The notes beneath the pieces were generated by a model. The model was not told the DNA's origin. It worked only from the letters and a program-made list of their open reading frames with translations, and did no database searches. A stretch of 18,520 nucleotides of DNA. Origin: an uncultured Candidatus Saccharibacteria bacterium. GTDB taxonomy: Bacteria; Patescibacteria; Saccharimonadia; Saccharimonadales; UBA4665. A program made the translations under genes and the position numbers. The stretch spans positions 1 to 18,520 of the forward strand of contig CAMLRZ010000017.1 in assembly GCA_946482575.1 (NCBI GenBank), read 5' to 3'. Every line of letters begins with the position of its first letter. The first letter of the stretch is position 1. This document shows, one piece after another, positions 1 through 7,608 of the stretch.

Positions 1-2
1 AT

Positions 3-164
3 GACGCTTTTGGCTTTAAATTAACAAGCGGCAAATACCTGAGCTTTACCGGCTCCTTTTGCTGGGCACCTGGTTTTAAGACATCCTATTCGTATGGTCA
101 ACAGACTTCCAGCGATGAATTTGGCGATGTCATGACCATGTTTGAGTCCATCAAACAGAATTAA
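3..164 (+). CDS. C-terminal end of an unknown protein (5' end outside window)
   Basis: An open frame runs from the window edge (first full codon at 3) to TAA at 162-164 and gives 53 residues, starting DAFGFKLTSGKYLSFTG and ending MTMFESIKQN. It has no internal stop and its codon use resembles its neighbours. The aromatic and Ser/Gly-rich beta-like stretch followed by a short final helix resembles the end of a small extracytoplasmic or lipoprotein domain, but that is only an impression. I do not recognise the family. An overlapping frame beginning near 142 runs into the repeat block downstream and is not credible. Real coding here is fairly likely; the function is unknown. Confidence 0.6.
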   Translation, partial: DAFGFKLTSGKYLSFTGSFCWAPGFKTSYSYGQQTSSDEFGDVMTMFESIKQN

Positions 165-450
165 CCTGCGGGTCCTGTCACCCAGCTTGTGCTCCCCGCC
201 TACCGATTGCGGGTCCTGTCACCTAGTGCTTCCCGCCTACCATACGGGTCCTGTCACTCATGGATACCTCCCCATGTGCTCGCCTTTACGGCTGCGGCAA
301 TGGGTGCCCCTCCATCCGTGCCACCCGCAACGAGTGCGCGAGCCTACCTGCGCTAGCGAGGCACTTGCAGCGCAACATGCCGAGTCTGCGTCGGTGGGCG
401 GGAAGCACTAATGCAGAACTCGTAGGCGGGGTGACAGAACCTGCAAGAGG
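165..450. repeat. Non-coding block of direct and inverted ~35-bp repeats; candidate structured RNA
   Basis: No credible gene lies between the upstream stop and uvrB. A unit of the form GCGGGTCCTGTCACC followed by GTGCTTCCCGCCTACC occurs at about 167-206, 208-242 and, diverged, 244-284. Its parts recur inverted at 393-410 and 423-445. Positions 224-241 pair with 393-410 over 18 bp with one G-T wobble. Positions 167-183 pair with 429-445 over 17 bp with one wobble and one mismatch. Inside these arms are further stems at about 271-303 (CCCAT/ATGGG enclosing TGC/GCA and GCC/GGC) and 333-374. The nested layout fits a multi-branched RNA or a DNA cruciform/MITE-like element. It has no U-tract terminator and matches no RNA family I recognise (not RNase P, tmRNA, SRP or 6S signatures). 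Confidence 0.65.
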
Positions 451-460
451 TGTGTATACT
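432..460 (+). promoter_or_regulatory. uvrB promoter (-35 TGACAG, -10 TATACT)
   Basis: TATACT at 455-460 lies 7 nt before the uvrB ATG. TGACAG at 432-437 is 17 bp upstream and falls inside the inverted repeat copy. Start-site geometry puts transcription initiation at or next to the ATG, so the mRNA would be leaderless. No Shine-Dalgarno sequence is present. Confidence 0.7.
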
Positions 461-467
461 AATAACG

Positions 468-2432
468 ATGGACAAGTTTCAGCTAAAAAGTGACTACAAG
501 CCGATGGGCGATCAGCCTAAGGCAATTGCACAACTTACCAAAGGTCTGCAAGACGGTTTGCGTGAGCAAACACTGTTGGGCGTGACCGGATCAGGTAAGA
601 CGTTTAGCATGGCAAATATTATTCAGGATGTGCAGCGCCCAACGCTGATTCTGAGTCATAACAAAACCCTCGCCGCTCAGTTGTACGAGGAGTTCCGCAA
701 GTTTTTCCCCGACAACGCGGTGCATTATTTTGTAAGTTACTTTGACTACTACCAGCCAGAGGCGTACATTCCACGTTCCGACACGTATATCGAAAAAGAC
801 AGCCAGATTAACGAAGAAATTGATCGGCTGCGCCACGCTGCCACCGACGCGCTGCTTTCCCGTAAAGACGTTATTATTGTGGCCAGTGTGAGCTGCATCT
901 ATGGCATTGGCTCAGTAGAAGATTACGATGGCCTCAGCATCCGTCTTAAAAAGGGCGAGCGCCGTGTGCGCGACAAGTTCCTGCGCCAGCTGACTGATAT
1001 TCAGTATCAGCGTAATGACATCGACTTTCACCGTAGCACCTTCCGGGTGCGCGGCGATGTGGTGGATGTTTTTCCAGCTGGTGAAGAAGTGGCCTATCGC
1101 ATTGACTTTTTTGGTGACGAAATCGACCGCATTACCCGCATTGACCCGCTGACTGGTGAGATTTTGGCTAAGCCCGAAACACTTACTATTTTCCCCGGTA
1201 GCCACTATGTAACACCGCATGACAAGGTAAAGGTTGCTATTGGCCACATTCAAAAAGAACTGGAGCAGCGTCTTACCATGTTCCGCTCTCAAGGCAAGCT
1301 GCTAGAGGCGCAACGTCTGGAGCAACGCACCAAGTTTGACCTGGAAATGCTGGAAGAAACAGGCTTTGTTAAAGGCATTGAAAACTACAGCCGCTACCTT
1401 ACTAATCGAGAACCTGGCGAACAGCCGGCCACTCTTTTGGATTATTTCCCCGATGATTATCTGTTGTTAGTGGACGAATCGCACCAAACTATTCCGCAAA
1501 TTCGTGGTATGTACAATGGCGACCGCGCCCGCAAAGAGGTTCTGGTGGAGCACGGCTTTCGTTTGCCGAGTGCTTTAGATAACCGACCCTTAACTTTTAT
1601 TGAGTACGAAAAGCACGTGAATCAGGCAGTTTACGTGAGCGCCACGCCAGCTCAATACGAGCTGAGCCGCAGTCCTGAGCCAGCTCAGCAGGTGATTCGG
1701 CCAACCGGCTTGCTGGATCCGCCAATAGAAATCCGTCCTATTGACGGTCAGATCGACGACCTAATTGGCGAAATTCGAAAGACAATCAGCAAGCACCAAC
1801 GTGTATTGGTAACCACACTGACCAAACGTATGTCCGAAGACCTTACTGAATACCTCAAAGAATTAGGTATAAAAGTGGCATACCTGCACAGCGATGTGGA
1901 CACCCTGGACCGTACCGACATTTTACGTGACCTGCGCCTTGGTGTGTACGACGTGCTGGTGGGCATCAACCTGCTTCGTGAAGGTTTGGACTTGCCCGAG
2001 GTGAGCCTGGTAGCTATTTTGGATGCCGACAAAGAGGGCTTTTTGCGTAGCGAGCAGGCCTTAATTCAGACAGTGGGCCGTGCTGCTCGTCACGTAGAAG
2101 GCCACGTTATTATGTATGCCGATCGTGTTACCGACAGCATGCAAAAAACATTGGATGAAACTACTCGTCGCCGTAAAATTCAGGAAGCATACAACACTGA
2201 ACATGGCATTACGCCCACCGGTGTTAGCAAGGCTATCGAGAAGGGTATGCGTCCTGATTTGCCCGAAGAAGCCAAGCGAGCCAAATTGGATCTTAAAAAG
2301 ATTCCTAAAGATGAATACAAAATGCTTATCCGAGATTTGTCAGCACAAATGGAGCTGGCCTCAGCTAACCTGGAATTCGAAAAAGCTGCTGAGCTGCGCG
2401 ACATAATTAACGATATCAAAAGTAAGCAGTAG
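468..2432 (+). CDS. uvrB: UvrABC system protein B (excision nuclease helicase subunit)
   Basis: This is the damage-verification subunit of nucleotide excision repair. It is loaded by UvrA, opens DNA around the lesion and recruits UvrC. The 654-aa product begins [17 protein letters not shown], the family's usual start. Walker A GVTGSGKT lies at residues 38-45, followed by the beta-hairpin region containing [29 protein letters not shown] forms the Walker B/DEAD-like motif, then come helicase domain 2 motifs ([21 protein letters not shown] and QTVGRAARH), and a C-terminal UVR motif ([15 protein letters not shown]) that binds UvrC. Length is normal. ATG 468 is chosen over the in-frame GTG 450 because 450 would add six residues translated from the promoter box itself. 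It stands alone, and the next gene has its own promoter 24 bp on. No LexA box is evident. Confidence 0.98.
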   Translation: MDKFQLKSDYKPMGDQPKAIAQLTKGLQDGLREQTLLGVTGSGKTFSMANIIQDVQRPTLILSHNKTLAAQLYEEFRKFFPDNAVHYFVSYFDYYQPEAYIPRSDTYIEKDSQINEEIDRLRHAATDALLSRKDVIIVASVSCIYGIGSVEDYDGLSIRLKKGERRVRDKFLRQLTDIQYQRNDIDFHRSTFRVRGDVVDVFPAGEEVAYRIDFFGDEIDRITRIDPLTGEILAKPETLTIFPGSHYVTPHDKVKVAIGHIQKELEQRLTMFRSQGKLLEAQRLEQRTKFDLEMLEETGFVKGIENYSRYLTNREPGEQPATLLDYFPDDYLLLVDESHQTIPQIRGMYNGDRARKEVLVEHGFRLPSALDNRPLTFIEYEKHVNQAVYVSATPAQYELSRSPEPAQQVIRPTGLLDPPIEIRPIDGQIDDLIGEIRKTISKHQRVLVTTLTKRMSEDLTEYLKELGIKVAYLHSDVDTLDRTDILRDLRLGVYDVLVGINLLREGLDLPEVSLVAILDADKEGFLRSEQALIQTVGRAARHVEGHVIMYADRVTDSMQKTLDETTRRRKIQEAYNTEHGITPTGVSKAIEKGMRPDLPEEAKRAKLDLKKIPKDEYKMLIRDLSAQMELASANLEFEKAAELRDIINDIKSKQ

Positions 2433-2434
2433 CG

Positions 2435-2443
2435 TGATATACT
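2435..2443 (+). promoter_or_regulatory. Extended -10 promoter (TGA-TATACT) of the DUF3152 gene
   Basis: TATACT at 2438-2443, preceded by TGA (a TGn extended -10), sits 12 nt before the ATG at 2456. It overlaps the region just past the uvrB stop. No good -35 and no Shine-Dalgarno sequence are seen, so the leader would be only a few nucleotides. Confidence 0.6.
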
Positions 2444-2455
2444 AACGGTAATATC

Positions 2456-3865
2456 ATGCGAAAAAGGGTACGCAGAACGACGAATCATGCGCATCATCGC
2501 CGGCGGTTATTGACGCGCCGGCATGTTGTATTTGCCGCCGCAATAGCGGTAGGATTATTTGTTGTAGCAAACTTGAGCATGCTGGTGGTTTACCATGGCA
2601 AGGCGCTGCCCGGCTATTCGGTGGGCGACCTAGCAATCGGCGGTAAAAGCTACGTTGACGTTTCGAGCGCCTTACGGGCACACAGTTTGCCGCGCCAAGT
2701 TACCGTTGTTAAAGACAGTGCCGACCAACAGATGTCGGTGAGTGACATGGGCATTTCTATTGACGATTCCAAAACAATGGCTGCCATCAAGCACAAGCCG
2801 CTCTTTCCGCTTTTCTCGTTGTTTAGCAAGCACACAGTGCCTCTTGTTTTGTCGGCCAACCAATTCTCGGTCAGCAAATACCTGGACCAGTACAGTTCTA
2901 TTTTTACCAAACCCGCCACCGATAGGCACGTAGCATTTACCGGTAAGCAATTTGCCGTCCTGGATGCAGCTGGCGGCTATAATTTTGACAAAACCAAAAC
3001 TGCCCAAGCAATTATTGCTGGCGTATCCAGGGGCCACACCACGATTGCCGCAGTAACCACTGCCACGCCTGCTGGGAACAATAGTGGCACTTTTGACTCC
3101 GAAATAGCTGCACTCAACAAACAGCTGCAGTCTAAAGTTACGCTGGCCTATCAATCGCAAACCGTACAACCATCTGTTGCCGAAATGGGTGCCTGGTTTG
3201 CGCCAAGCGGCCAAACAATGAAACTGTCTGACGAACAAATCGGTACCTATTTAGACACGGCGGCCAGTCGCGCTGGAAGCTCAATGAGCAATCGCAGCGA
3301 TCTTATTTTGGCCATCAAATATACGCTGAGTAAAAACCTGTCCAATAACTTCCGTGTTTCGGCGCAAAATGCTGCCGTGCGAACGTACTGCACGGCGTCA
3401 CGCGGCGTATCCACCGCTGGGCTGGAGGATCTTACCGGCAAACTAGCTGCAACCTATGCGGATATTCGAGGCTGGAACGACGGGGGCGCCATCGCCTTTA
3501 GCCATGTAGCATCGGGGTGTCAGTACACCGTTTGGCTGGCTGCTCCATCGCAAATGACAAGCTTTGGTGCAATTTGCGATAACTTTTATAACTGCCAGGT
3601 GGGCACCAATGTGGTGGTAAATAATGACCGCTGGCTGTACGCAACTGAACCGTGGAACAAAACTGGGCAAAATCTGGAAACATACCGTCTTTTAATTATC
3701 AACCACGAGACAGGTCATCGGTTGGGTTTCCGCGACAACAACGTTTGTCCGGGCGCTGGCCAGCCGGCCTACGTAATGATGCAACAGTCAATCGACCTAA
3801 AGGGTTGTGCGTTTAATGTCTGGCCCACGGCAACAGAGCTCGCTACCCTGGAGTCTATGCTATAA
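2456..3865 (+). CDS. Membrane-anchored PG_binding_4 + DUF3152 putative metzincin protease
   Basis: The 469-aa product has a very basic N terminus (RKRVRR, HHRRR), one membrane helix at about 24-47 and a large outside part, the topology of a signal-anchored surface protein. Residues about 48-210, beginning LPGYSVGDLAIGGKSYVDV, resemble the YoaR-type PG_binding_4 fold, with a second such region at about 210-300. The C-terminal third resembles DUF3152, a zincin-like domain known mainly from Actinobacteria. It contains HETGHRLGFRD at 417-427, which fits the metzincin pattern HExxHxxGxxH/D with Asp as third ligand, followed by Met441-Met442 as a possible Met-turn. Cysteines at 312, 355, 374, 380, 431 and 451 could form three disulfides. 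Substrate is unknown; peptidoglycan or host surface protein is a guess. The domain calls are from recognition, not from a search. Confidence 0.85.
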   Translation: MRKRVRRTTNHAHHRRRLLTRRHVVFAAAIAVGLFVVANLSMLVVYHGKALPGYSVGDLAIGGKSYVDVSSALRAHSLPRQVTVVKDSADQQMSVSDMGISIDDSKTMAAIKHKPLFPLFSLFSKHTVPLVLSANQFSVSKYLDQYSSIFTKPATDRHVAFTGKQFAVLDAAGGYNFDKTKTAQAIIAGVSRGHTTIAAVTTATPAGNNSGTFDSEIAALNKQLQSKVTLAYQSQTVQPSVAEMGAWFAPSGQTMKLSDEQIGTYLDTAASRAGSSMSNRSDLILAIKYTLSKNLSNNFRVSAQNAAVRTYCTASRGVSTAGLEDLTGKLAATYADIRGWNDGGAIAFSHVASGCQYTVWLAAPSQMTSFGAICDNFYNCQVGTNVVVNNDRWLYATEPWNKTGQNLETYRLLIINHETGHRLGFRDNNVCPGAGQPAYVMMQQSIDLKGCAFNVWPTATELATLESML

Positions 3866-3866
3866 T

Positions 3867-3938
3867 ATGGACACATATAAGGAGAACACGCTCGCGAGTA
3901 AAGCTTCTGGCAAGCCCGCGGCGATGCTGTTATACTAA
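3867..3938 (+). other. Possible 23-codon ORF between the protease gene and gatC
   Basis: ATG at 3867 opens a frame of 23 codons ending at TAA 3936-3938, inside the gatC promoter. It follows TATAAT at 3861-3866 with no room for a transcript start, so it would have to be read from the upstream gene's mRNA. It lacks a Shine-Dalgarno sequence in front. A GGAG occurs inside it. It is most likely chance; it is listed because it fills the gap exactly. Confidence 0.12.
3928..3936 (+). promoter_or_regulatory. gat operon promoter (extended -10 TGT-TATACT)
   Basis: TATACT at 3931-3936 with a TGn extension lies 7 nt before the gatC ATG (3944), again implying a leaderless mRNA. CTGGCA at 3907-3912 is a weak -35 candidate at 18 bp. 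No Shine-Dalgarno sequence precedes gatC. Confidence 0.65.
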
Positions 3939-3943
3939 AAACA

Positions 3944-4237
3944 ATGACACAATTAACCCGAGACGATGTCTTAAAATTGGCCCGACTTTCTCGCCTGGCA
4001 CTGACCGACGAAGAAGTAAACGAGTTTTTGGGCGAGCTTTCCAGCGTGCTTCAATACGTTGAACAGCTCAAAGACGTAGACGTAACCGGCCTTGCACCCA
4101 CGTCACAAGTGACCGGCCTTACCAACGTAATGCGCGGCGATGCCGTACAAGATTACGGTATCGCACGTGATGACTTGCTGCGCTTGGCGCCAGCCACCCA
4201 AGATGACCAACTAAAAGTAAAAAGGATGATCGGATGA
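3944..4237 (+). CDS. gatC: Asp-tRNA(Asn)/Glu-tRNA(Gln) amidotransferase subunit C
   Basis: GatC is the small subunit that wraps around GatA and stabilises the GatCAB complex, which converts Glu-tRNA(Gln) (and often Asp-tRNA(Asn)) to the amidated form. The 97-aa product shows the family pattern: an N-terminal helix with VLKLARLSRLALTDEEV, LGELSSVLQYVEQLKDVDVTG in the middle, and a C-terminal part ending RLAPATQDDQLKVKRMIG. Length is typical. It is the first gene of the operon, and its UGA stop overlaps the gatA start as ATGA (4234-4237), which suggests translational coupling. Confidence 0.96.
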   Translation: MTQLTRDDVLKLARLSRLALTDEEVNEFLGELSSVLQYVEQLKDVDVTGLAPTSQVTGLTNVMRGDAVQDYGIARDDLLRLAPATQDDQLKVKRMIG

Positions 4238-5658
4238 GTCAGTGGCTCCCTATTGCCGAAATCGCGGCAAAAGTTCAGGCTGGCAATCTGAGTGCCGTCG
4301 ACCTGGTAGAGCAGGCGCTTGCTACCATTGAAGACAAAAAAGAATACGCTGCTATTATTGCCACGACAGCTGAGCGAGCCCGCGACCGCGCGGCCAGCAT
4401 TGATGCAGCCATCAAGAATGGCCAGCAAGTGGGCGCTTTGGCAGGCGTGCCATTTATTGCCAAGGATAACTTTTTGACCTTTGGCGCTGAAACAACCGCT
4501 GCCAGCAACATTTTGAAGGGCTTTGAGGCTCCATACCAGGCAACTGCAATCCAAAAATTAGAAGAAGCGGGCGCTATTTGTGTGGCCAAGGCCAACCTGG
4601 ACGCATTTGCTCACGGTTCAAGCACCGAAAACAGTGATTTCATGACTACCAAAAACCCACACGATGCTACTCGTGTACCAGGTGGCTCCTCGGGCGGCTC
4701 TGCCGCGGCAGTAGTGCTTGACATGGCGCCGTTTGCGCTCGGCACCGACACTGGCGGGTCTATTCGTTTGCCAGCTAGTTTTTGTGGCGCCGTCGGCTAT
4801 AAGCCAACGTATGGCTTGGTTTCGCGTAGTGGCGTCGTAGCCATGGCGAGCAGCCTAGACGTTATTGGTCCGCTTACGCGTACTGTTGCCGATGCCGCAG
4901 CAGTTTTGGATGTGATGGCTGGCCGCGACACGCTAGACAGCACCACCATTGAACGCGATCAAACTGGCTACACCGATTTGGCCGGCGACCTGCAGGGCAA
5001 AAAAGTCGGTGTTATCAAAGAATACATGGGCGAAGGCCTGGACCCAGCAGTTAAGCAGCATATAGAAGCCGCCATTGAAAAAATGAAGCAAGCTGGTGCT
5101 CAGATTACCGAAGTGAGCTTGCCATCTTTGCCACTCGCATTAGCAGTGTATTACATCATTTGCCCAGCCGAAGTTAGCAGCAACCTAAGCCGCTACGATG
5201 GCCAGCGCTATGCGTTTACTGACCCTGCTGCTACTAATCTGGAAGAAAGCTACAGCAACACGCGCAAAATTGGATTTGGCAAGGAAGCCAAGCGCCGCAT
5301 TATGATCGGTACGTACGTATTGAGCAGCGGCTATTACGATGCCTACTACCGCAAGGCGCAAACCGTACGCACCAAGTTGGTGCAAGAATTTGCCAAGGCA
5401 TTTGAAGAAGTTGACTTTTTGGTGGGCCCTACAGCACCAACCACTGCATTTGCTATTGGCCAAAATGCTCACGACCCGCTGCAGATGTATCTAACCGACA
5501 TTATGACCGTAGGCGTAAACCTTGCCGGTGTGCCAGCTGTGAGCGTTCCCGCTGGAATGGTGGATGATTTGCCTGTGGGCTTACAGCTGATGGCTGCCCA
5601 ACAACATGACCGCGCATTATTAAGCGTAGCTAAGGCTACCGAGGAGCTTCTTGTATGA
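4234..5658 (+). CDS. gatA: Glu-tRNA(Gln) amidotransferase subunit A (amidase)
   Basis: GatA is the glutaminase/amidase subunit: it hydrolyses glutamine and channels ammonia to GatB. The 474-aa amidase-signature protein has the Ser-cisSer-Lys triad visible as Lys77 (GVPFIAKDNF), cis-Ser152 (GGSSGGSAAAV) and nucleophile Ser176 (GTDTGGSIRLP), close to the numbering of characterised GatA proteins. The start has GGA at 4224-4226 inside gatC, 7 nt before the ATG, and the ATGA overlap with gatC. The end overlaps the next ORF in the same way (5655-5658). Nothing is missing. Confidence 0.97.
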   Translation: MSQWLPIAEIAAKVQAGNLSAVDLVEQALATIEDKKEYAAIIATTAERARDRAASIDAAIKNGQQVGALAGVPFIAKDNFLTFGAETTAASNILKGFEAPYQATAIQKLEEAGAICVAKANLDAFAHGSSTENSDFMTTKNPHDATRVPGGSSGGSAAAVVLDMAPFALGTDTGGSIRLPASFCGAVGYKPTYGLVSRSGVVAMASSLDVIGPLTRTVADAAAVLDVMAGRDTLDSTTIERDQTGYTDLAGDLQGKKVGVIKEYMGEGLDPAVKQHIEAAIEKMKQAGAQITEVSLPSLPLALAVYYIICPAEVSSNLSRYDGQRYAFTDPAATNLEESYSNTRKIGFGKEAKRRIMIGTYVLSSGYYDAYYRKAQTVRTKLVQEFAKAFEEVDFLVGPTAPTTAFAIGQNAHDPLQMYLTDIMTVGVNLAGVPAVSVPAGMVDDLPVGLQLMAAQQHDRALLSVAKATEELLV

Positions 5659-6077
5659 TTTTTTACCTAATTTTAGCCATCATTGTCGCTGCCATTGCTG
5701 CCGTTGTTGTATGGCGCGTACGCGCTCGTCGCAAACCGCTGAATACTGACTATTTTCAGCAACAGTGGGTGGAGCTGCAAAAACTCTGCCGTAGCAAAGA
5801 CACATGGCCACAGGCCGTACTAAACGCTGACAAATTGCTCGATGAAGCTTTAAAGAAAAGCTTTATGCGCGGCAAAAACATGGGCGAACGCATGGTTGCT
5901 GCCCAGCGTCGATTTACCGATAACGATGGCGTGTGGTTTGGCCACAAATTGCGCAACAAAGTTGAGTCGGACCCAGAATTGAAGCTGAAAGAAGAAGATG
6001 TAAAGGGCGCTTTGATTGGTATTCGCCAAGCGCTCAAAGATTTGGGAGCATTGAAAAATGATAAGCCAGGCCGTTAA
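5655..6077 (+). CDS. Small membrane-anchored protein embedded in the gat operon
   Basis: The 140-aa protein has one N-terminal membrane helix (about residues 2-20), then a basic stop-transfer stretch (RVRARRK) and a cytoplasmic helical domain. Recognisable points are WVELQKLCRSKDTWPQAVLN, a D-KLLDEALKK helix, GKNMGERM, WFGHKLRNKV and a final helix IGIRQALKDLGALK. I know similar small proteins from CPR genomes but no function for them. The W-x-x-H-K-x-R-N segment recalls the RN motif of HEPN-like helical proteins, but the expected downstream His is absent here, so no nuclease activity is claimed. GAGGAG at 5641-5646 sits 8 nt before the start. The start overlaps gatA by 4 bp and the end overlaps gatB by 20 bp, so it is co-translated with the amidotransferase. 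Confidence 0.85.
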   Translation: MIFYLILAIIVAAIAAVVVWRVRARRKPLNTDYFQQQWVELQKLCRSKDTWPQAVLNADKLLDEALKKSFMRGKNMGERMVAAQRRFTDNDGVWFGHKLRNKVESDPELKLKEEDVKGALIGIRQALKDLGALKNDKPGR

Positions 6078-7539
6078 AGACCAGTACACTGCGACCATTG
6101 GTATTGAGTGTCACGTACAGCTTAAAACAGCTACTAAACTGTTTGCTGCTGTAGGCAATGATGCTCGCGAGGCTGCACCTAACACGCTTGTGAGCCACAT
6201 CTGTTTTGGCCTGCCCGGTGCGTTGCCAGTGCTCAACCGCGAAGCGGTACATTTGGGTATGCGCGCGGCTTTTGCGCTGGGTACTGCACCGCAAAAGTAC
6301 AGTGCGTTTGACCGTAAACATTATTTTTACCCTGACTTGCCATTGGGCTATCAGATCACTCAGTTCGAGCACCCCATTATTCGTGATGGTGAAGTGTTTA
6401 TTGAGCTGGATGGCAAAAAGAAGCGCATTGGTATTCACGAAGCCCACCTAGAGGCCGACGCCGGTAAAAGCACGCACCCTGCCGGCAAAGACTACAGTCT
6501 TGTTGACTTGAACCGCGCCGGTACGCCATTGCTAGAGATTGTGTCCGAACCAGACATGCACACTGCCGAAGAAGCCAAGATCTATGCCAAAGAACTCTAC
6601 TTGCGCATGCGCTATGCAGATGTATCCGACGCCAACCTATACTACGGCAACATGCGGTTTGACGTTAACGTTTCGGTTAGCAAAACCGACCAACTGGGTA
6701 CTCGCACCGAAACCAAGAACCTGAACTCATTTAAATCGGTTGAAAAAACTGTTGAATACGAAATCAACCGCCAGATTGAGCTGTTGGAAAAAGGTGAGCA
6801 GATTGTACAAGAAACACGCGGTTGGGACGACGCCAAACAGCGCACCTTTACCCAGCGCACCAAAGAAGACGCGCACGACTATCGCTACTTCCCGGATCCT
6901 GATTTGCCCCCAATCGAACTGACTGACGACCAAATCGAGGCGGTCCGCGCCGAAATGCCGGTTATGCCCGAAGAATGGCGACAGCGCTTGTCAGGCTTGG
7001 GCTTGGACGCCGCACAGACCGCAACGTTACTGGAAGGCGAAGCCGAGGAGCCTACCGTTAGCTACCTGGCGCTCATTGAAGAAGTGCAAGATGATGCCGC
7101 CTTGGCTAAAGCTTTGGCCAACTGGTTTGTGAACCTGGAATTGCCGTTGCGTCACGATGACACGGTGACCTTTAACGCCGATCTGACCAATCAGGGTCGC
7201 TTGGCAGTGTATCGTGGTGTGCACGAGTTGGTTGCGGCCAAAAAACTCAGTTCATCTAACGCTAAACTGTTGTTGACCAAGTTACTCACTAACAGCGAGC
7301 AAGTACAGGACGTCGCGGCTTTCGCTAAACAGCATAACCTTATTCAAGAGTCCGACGAGGGCGCGATTATCAAGATTGTGGACGCTGTTTTGGCTGAAAA
7401 TCCTAAAGCTGCTGAAGATGTAAAGAATGGCGAAATGAAAGCTATCGGCTTTTTGGTAGGACAGGTAATGAAGCAGTCGCAAGGCCGCGCCAATCCTCAG
7501 TTGGCACAAGAGCTTATTCGCAAGCAACTTGGCTTGTAA
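6058..7539 (+). CDS. gatB: Asp/Glu-tRNA amidotransferase subunit B
   Basis: GatB binds the mischarged tRNA and performs the kinase and transamidation steps with ammonia from GatA. The 493-aa product contains the family hallmarks: IGIECHVQLKTATKLF near the start, HKHYFYPDLPLGYQITQ-like cradle residues (here starting DRKHYFYPDLP), DLNRAGTPLLEIVSEPDMH, MRFDVNVSVSK and KNLNSFKSVEKTVEYEI. A C-terminal YqeY-like tRNA-binding tail carries VDAVLAENPKAAEDVKNGE and ends GRANPQLAQELIRKQLGL. The start at 6058 lies inside the preceding gene, with GGGAG at 6044-6048 and a 9-nt spacing. It is the last gene of the operon. Confidence 0.97.
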   Translation: MISQAVKDQYTATIGIECHVQLKTATKLFAAVGNDAREAAPNTLVSHICFGLPGALPVLNREAVHLGMRAAFALGTAPQKYSAFDRKHYFYPDLPLGYQITQFEHPIIRDGEVFIELDGKKKRIGIHEAHLEADAGKSTHPAGKDYSLVDLNRAGTPLLEIVSEPDMHTAEEAKIYAKELYLRMRYADVSDANLYYGNMRFDVNVSVSKTDQLGTRTETKNLNSFKSVEKTVEYEINRQIELLEKGEQIVQETRGWDDAKQRTFTQRTKEDAHDYRYFPDPDLPPIELTDDQIEAVRAEMPVMPEEWRQRLSGLGLDAAQTATLLEGEAEEPTVSYLALIEEVQDDAALAKALANWFVNLELPLRHDDTVTFNADLTNQGRLAVYRGVHELVAAKKLSSSNAKLLLTKLLTNSEQVQDVAAFAKQHNLIQESDEGAIIKIVDAVLAENPKAAEDVKNGEMKAIGFLVGQVMKQSQGRANPQLAQELIRKQLGL

Positions 7540-7562
7540 CCCGCAGTTCTTCAGCAAATAGA

Positions 7563-7606
7563 TATACAATTTGCGTACGCCTTTTACAGGCATTATAACG
7601 GAGGAG
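7563..7606 (+). promoter_or_regulatory. Upstream region and strong Shine-Dalgarno site of the Nudix gene
   Basis: GGAGGAG at 7600-7606 is the strongest ribosome binding site in the window and fixes ATG 7609. TATACA at 7563-7568 is a possible -10. TTGCGT (7571-7576) with TATAAC (7594-7599) at 17 bp looks like a promoter, but it would start transcription inside the binding site, so the first box or read-through from gatB is preferred. GCGTACGC at 7573-7580 is a small palindrome. Confidence 0.4.
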
Positions 7607-7608
7607 AC

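Noticed and set aside
165..450. Known structural RNA (RNase P, tmRNA, SRP RNA, 6S)
   Set aside because: None of the conserved core words of these RNAs was found, only repeat-driven pairing.
450..467. GTG 450 as an earlier uvrB start
   Set aside because: The added residues would be read from the TATACT promoter box, and UvrB proteins normally begin at the [12 protein letters not shown] segment.
142..493. Two overlapping plus-strand frames over the repeat block
   Set aside because: They translate the repeats into Pro/Cys/His-rich sequence and run into the uvrB start; no ribosome site or promoter fits them.
5920..6010. HEPN ribonuclease motif in the gat-operon membrane protein
   Set aside because: The RN pair is present but the required His four to six residues later is missing, so a nuclease call is not supported.
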